Below, one piece after another: positions 55,601-57,606 of a DNA stretch of 57,606 nucleotides. Position numbers and translations under genes: made by a program. How positions within the stretch are numbered: position 1 is the stretch's first letter; each line of letters starts with the position of its first letter. Source of the stretch: Pseudomonas entomophila (GTDB lineage Bacteria; Pseudomonadota; Gammaproteobacteria; Pseudomonadales; Pseudomonadaceae). The notes under the pieces were generated by a model. It ran no database searches and was not told the origin of the DNA. It was given only the letters and a program-made list of their open reading frames with translations. The stretch covers positions 64,025-121,630 of the forward strand of contig NZ_JARPQB010000027.1 in NCBI RefSeq assembly GCF_029478665.1, given 5' to 3'.

Positions 55601-57368
55601 CGTCCCACTGCAGGTTCATGCCCCTGCCGGTACGGTCGGTATAACGAGTCACCAGGTGGTTCTGGTACAGGTAATGCCAGGCCGCGCCATGCTCATCCTG
55701 GGCGGCGACCAGGTCGCCCTGATCATCGTAGTGGTAGGCGCACAGCTGGCGCAGTGGTTGACCGTCACGCATTTCCCACAGGCCGGTGACATGGCCGTGG
55801 TCATCGATCAAGGTGCCAAGGTGGCGGTGGATCTGGCTCGGGTCATCCTGATAGGTGATGACGTCCGAGAGCACCGGCCGGCCATTGTGGCGGTGCTCGT
55901 AATGCAGCATGCAGCCGGCGCCACTGGCGAGCGTGATCTTCTGCAGGTAATAGCGTTCCTCGACCCGCAGGTAGTATTCCTTGCGCTCGAAGCCTCGGCA
56001 GATCACCAGTTCGTTTTCGCGGCTGCGAACCAGCAGCAGGTCCTCGATGGCATTGAACAGCGACTGCTCTACTTTCGGCAGTTCGAACGCGTGGCTACGA
56101 CCATCGTGGTCATGGAACACCAGGCCCTTGCCCACCACGTCGATACGGGTGGTGAACTCGGTGACCCAGCGTGCGCCGAGGGTGCCTTGATCGTATTCGG
56201 CCAGGCGCGAGTGATAGGTCCGTTCCCATTCGATGGGGAACGGTCCGGGCAAACTGAAATCGGTATGCAGGATGAATTCGGAGCCCAGCGAGAAACTGAT
56301 GCTATGGCCTGTGCGTGTTTTGGGTTCGGGAGGGCAAGGCTTACGCTTGGGGCTGGCTGTTCCTTGCGCCTTGGCCTGCGAACCACTGACAGCCAACTCG
56401 CCCTTGCCCTTCTCCCGCTCCACTTGCGTGGTGGTTCCCGGTTTGCTCACCCCCGGCTGGCCATTCTTGTTGCGCTTGCGGAAGCCCTTCACCGCCCCGC
56501 CCAACACCGTCAGCATCCAACCGATGCTCATCTGCGTGCCGGGGTCCGCCAGCTTGTTCAACTGCCGGGCCATCTCCGGTCCCAGGGCGCGCAACTGGCC
56601 GGTGTTGGCCAAGACTTTGGTCTTGATCTGATCCGGCAGCAGCTTGCTGGTGGCGCTGTTGGCCAGCCCTTTACCAGCAGCCTTGTAAGCGCTATGCACG
56701 GCACCTAAGAAATTGCTAAACGCCGCCTTGGGGTCGTTGAGCAGCTTGTCGGCAGCGGCAGACGCCTGTTTGCCCGCCTTCGACATGTCGCCCTTGGCGT
56801 CTAGCTGGCTCAGGGCAACCTTCTCCAGCCCGGTGGCGATCTCGTTGGTCATCTTGGTACCCAACGCGCCAGCGTCGGCGAGGATGCCGGCGATCTTCGG
56901 CTGGGCCTGTTTGACGAAGTCGTCGATGGTCCCGGCGATGGTCGCATTGAGATGGCCGATCAACACTTGGATCAGCGAATCCCCCAACAGCATCTTGGCG
57001 CTGTTGCGCAGCTCCTGGCGCACCAGGAACAAGGTCGGGCGTAGGCTCATGCGCGCCGCGGCCATGGTCGGCGGCGCCGGCAGCACGCCGATCAGGTTGA
57101 TGCCCAGGCTCACCCAGTCGAGCAACTGGCGGTTCTTGCTCTTGACCAGGGTCACCACGTCGCCCAGGGCGTCGACCAGGGCCATGATGTTGCCCACCAC
57201 CGGCAAGGCGCCGGCCACGGTCTTGATCCGTTCGAGGGTGACGTAGCCGCCGCTGACCGACTGCAGCCAGGCGTCGAAGGCGGCGGCGCCACGGCCGACG
57301 TCCTTGGCATCGATGGTGTTGAGCGGGGCGACGGCAACCTGGGCTTCGCGTTTCTTGGCGTCGGTCAT
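52608..57368 (-). CDS. Rhs polymorphic toxin with HNH/GHH nuclease tip
   Basis: 1586 residues. The N-terminal 340 residues hold hydrophobic helices (VGNIMALVDALGDVVTLVKS; INLIGVLPAPP) and a loader region without PAAR. Many YD repeats (for example GSEDRYDYDEQGSVIRHIRA) build the Rhs cage from about 400 to 1400. The core ends at GLLGGNNLYSYTMNSTGWVD then PFGL, the cleavage-type motif. The last 144 residues (52608-53042) are the toxin with AGYTGHHINSVEGN, DPRNIVFLQNANHP and GHRGNYS, an HNH-type DNase of the GHH class. It is delivered by a type VI spike and partnered by the immunity gene downstream. The tip is AT-richer than the body. Confidence 0.9.
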   Translation of the reverse strand: MTDAKKREAQVAVAPLNTIDAKDVGRGAAAFDAWLQSVSGGYVTLERIKTVAGALPVVGNIMALVDALGDVVTLVKSKNRQLLDWVSLGINLIGVLPAPPTMAAARMSLRPTLFLVRQELRNSAKMLLGDSLIQVLIGHLNATIAGTIDDFVKQAQPKIAGILADAGALGTKMTNEIATGLEKVALSQLDAKGDMSKAGKQASAAADKLLNDPKAAFSNFLGAVHSAYKAAGKGLANSATSKLLPDQIKTKVLANTGQLRALGPEMARQLNKLADPGTQMSIGWMLTVLGGAVKGFRKRNKNGQPGVSKPGTTTQVEREKGKGELAVSGSQAKAQGTASPKRKPCPPEPKTRTGHSISFSLGSEFILHTDFSLPGPFPIEWERTYHSRLAEYDQGTLGARWVTEFTTRIDVVGKGLVFHDHDGRSHAFELPKVEQSLFNAIEDLLLVRSRENELVICRGFERKEYYLRVEERYYLQKITLASGAGCMLHYEHRHNGRPVLSDVITYQDDPSQIHRHLGTLIDDHGHVTGLWEMRDGQPLRQLCAYHYDDQGDLVAAQDEHGAAWHYLYQNHLVTRYTDRTGRGMNLQWDGSAFDAKAIREWADDGSYDTRLEWDENIRLTYVTDAHGQETWYYYDIQGLLYRVRHPDERSEWLFRDERKKLLRHVHPDGSEDRYDYDEQGSVIRHIRADHTQTHFVYDDRRHLIKIRDAEGGLWLRDYDQKGNLVETTDPLGNKTEFAYTSSGLVKAIKDANGNEKKLAYNAADQLVEYTDCSGKTSQWEYDDFGYLTQFIDAAGSKTVYEYKTGQLAKVIHPDNTEERFERDAEGRLLAHADALDRCTTWTYNAVGLLAERVDAAEHTLRYRWDKLGRLIGLENENESKANFLYDPIGRLLQEQGFDGLVTRYQYDPDTGRLASTQVGQRRIDITFDPMGRLVSRVASLGDQRQEETFAYNGNGNLIQAINAASKLQWFHDEAGNLTREHQYYLGTEVPMVAVWQHEYDALNLRTATTRPDGHKVRWLTYGSGHLLGMTLDQHELLGYERDDLHREVVRHQGNQLMQVQSWDPAGRLQEQLLGSHDGKATLLKRQYQYDAVGQLIDIHDTRRGHLAYQYDPVSRLLQATSRLGVETFAFDPAGNLLDDKSQELNRPLESDPRRNKLMDNLLREYAGTHYQYDERGNLIHRLHNGEQARLSWDLFDRLAHFDDGKLSVVYSYDALGRRLHKHSTAQHQDDPRAGSGWNQMQRAKRQRELGCGYTLYGWDGDALAWESSPPQDEGETGRTVHYLYEPGSFVPVAQALRKSPIRLLRQPDWNDREYDFDQDPLWQHEVKPQAIDAIAWYQCDHLGTPMELTDHNGELAWTAQYKAWGEIKEARSEWAKQVGLTNPIRFQGQYHDHETGLHYNRYRYYDPKTAKFITQDPIGLLGGNNLYSYTMNSTGWVDPFGLAPEGLVRYKPRETLTPRPGSRSTAINRAWGEERTLVASGGGSRDWTAAERETIMSVRNNAKLSSTMSEAGYTGHHINSVEGNGKLGADWKGDPRNIVFLQNANHPSGVDEHLNSPQGHRGNYSNSGSGRLIDRVRSASGSTCEL

Positions 57369-57606
57369 GCCAGCACCTCATGGCTCAGCAGGCCCTTGGC
57401 CGGGTTGGCGGGGGCGCTGAGCTTGGGCAGGCTCGGCAGTTGCTTGAGCGCGCTGGCGGCCTTGAGCGTGGGCGCCGCACCCGGCACCACGTTGCTGGCC
57501 AGCTGGGCCATGGCGCCGGTGTCGCCACCGACGGCGGCCTTGACCTGTTGCGCCTTCTGCAGCGCGGCCTGGCCGCTTTTCGCCAGTTGCATGCCGGTGC
57601 CGGCCA
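57365..57606 (-). CDS. C-terminal end of an upstream type VI-associated gene, truncated by window edge
   Basis: The frame is open to the window edge and ends SAPANPAKGLLSHEVLA, with its TGA overlapping the Rhs ATG. The visible 80 residues are Ala/Gln/Lys-rich and helical (LAKSGQAALQKAQQVKAAVG), as in the tail of a spike or adaptor protein. The family cannot be named from this piece. The overlap shows that it is translated together with the Rhs toxin. Confidence 0.6.
   Translation of the reverse strand, partial: AGTGMQLAKSGQAALQKAQQVKAAVGGDTGAMAQLASNVVPGAAPTLKAASALKQLPSLPKLSAPANPAKGLLSHEVLA

Noticed and set aside
53526..56708. Two long plus-strand open frames (540 and 481 residues)
   Set aside because: They are shadows of the Rhs repeat region; the minus strand carries regular YD repeats.

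Overview
The window is a piece of a GC-rich gammaproteobacterial chromosome, almost certainly a Pseudomonas of the P. putida group. The grounds are the gene order btuB-btuF-x-ribA / pgpA-thiL-nusB-ribH-ribBA-ribE-ribD-nrdR / oprG / AGCS symporter-asparaginase-selCBA-fdhE-fdnIHG, and the many REP-type repeats (core gtaggagccgg..ccggcgaa) between genes. No tool was run; family names come from reading motifs by eye.

Region 1 (1-18892) is core metabolism. It holds the 3' part of the B12 receptor btuB and its binding protein btuF, ribA, an exported amino-acid-type binding protein, and the leftward nrdR-ribD-ribE-ribBA-ribH-nusB-thiL-pgpA operon with many 4-base start/stop overlaps. Rightward follow a lipoprotein, a protein methyltransferase, the chaperedoxin cnoX, a ZrgA-like zinc cluster (periplasmic protein, ABC ATPase, FtsX-like permease, DUF3299 protein) and the porin oprG with an Anr-like box. 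Two leftward sugar-nucleotide genes close the region.

Region 2 (19036-21869) is accessory. A MccB-like E1 adenylating enzyme and a HIT hydrolase form a tight pair. Upstream are a perfect hairpin, a MITE-like element and a small exported peptide ending in Asn under a Fur-like box. The pair recalls microcin C chemistry (MccB) and self-immunity (MccH, a HIT phosphoramidase).

Region 3 (21995-34905) is core again: an HTH regulator, a Na+/alanine symporter, an asparaginase, then a complete selenocysteine locus. tRNA-Sec, selB, selA, fdhE and fdnI-fdnH-fdnG lie on one strand, and fdnG has an in-frame TGA with a SECIS hairpin.

Region 4 (35207-43718) is the most interesting. It carries two 103-codon double-glycine-leader, glycine-rich bacteriocin precursors with identical C-termini. 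Each is followed by small two-helix membrane proteins (probable immunity). The rest is a JmjC/cupin oxygenase, a HlyD adaptor, a C39-peptidase ABC exporter, a TolC-like channel and an HTH-only LuxR-type regulator. A degraded second JmjC gene shows that the peptide-immunity-oxygenase cassette was duplicated. I infer a possibly hydroxylated, type-I-secreted bacteriocin.

Region 5 (43778-57606, leftward) is a polymorphic-toxin island: an Rhs protein with an HNH/GHH nuclease tip and its immunity gene, an orphan PAAR protein, and about ten stacked orphan immunity-type genes. It also has debris: a broken deaminase toxin tip, a frameshifted gene at an A9 tract, an IS481-type remnant and a RAYT-type palindrome.
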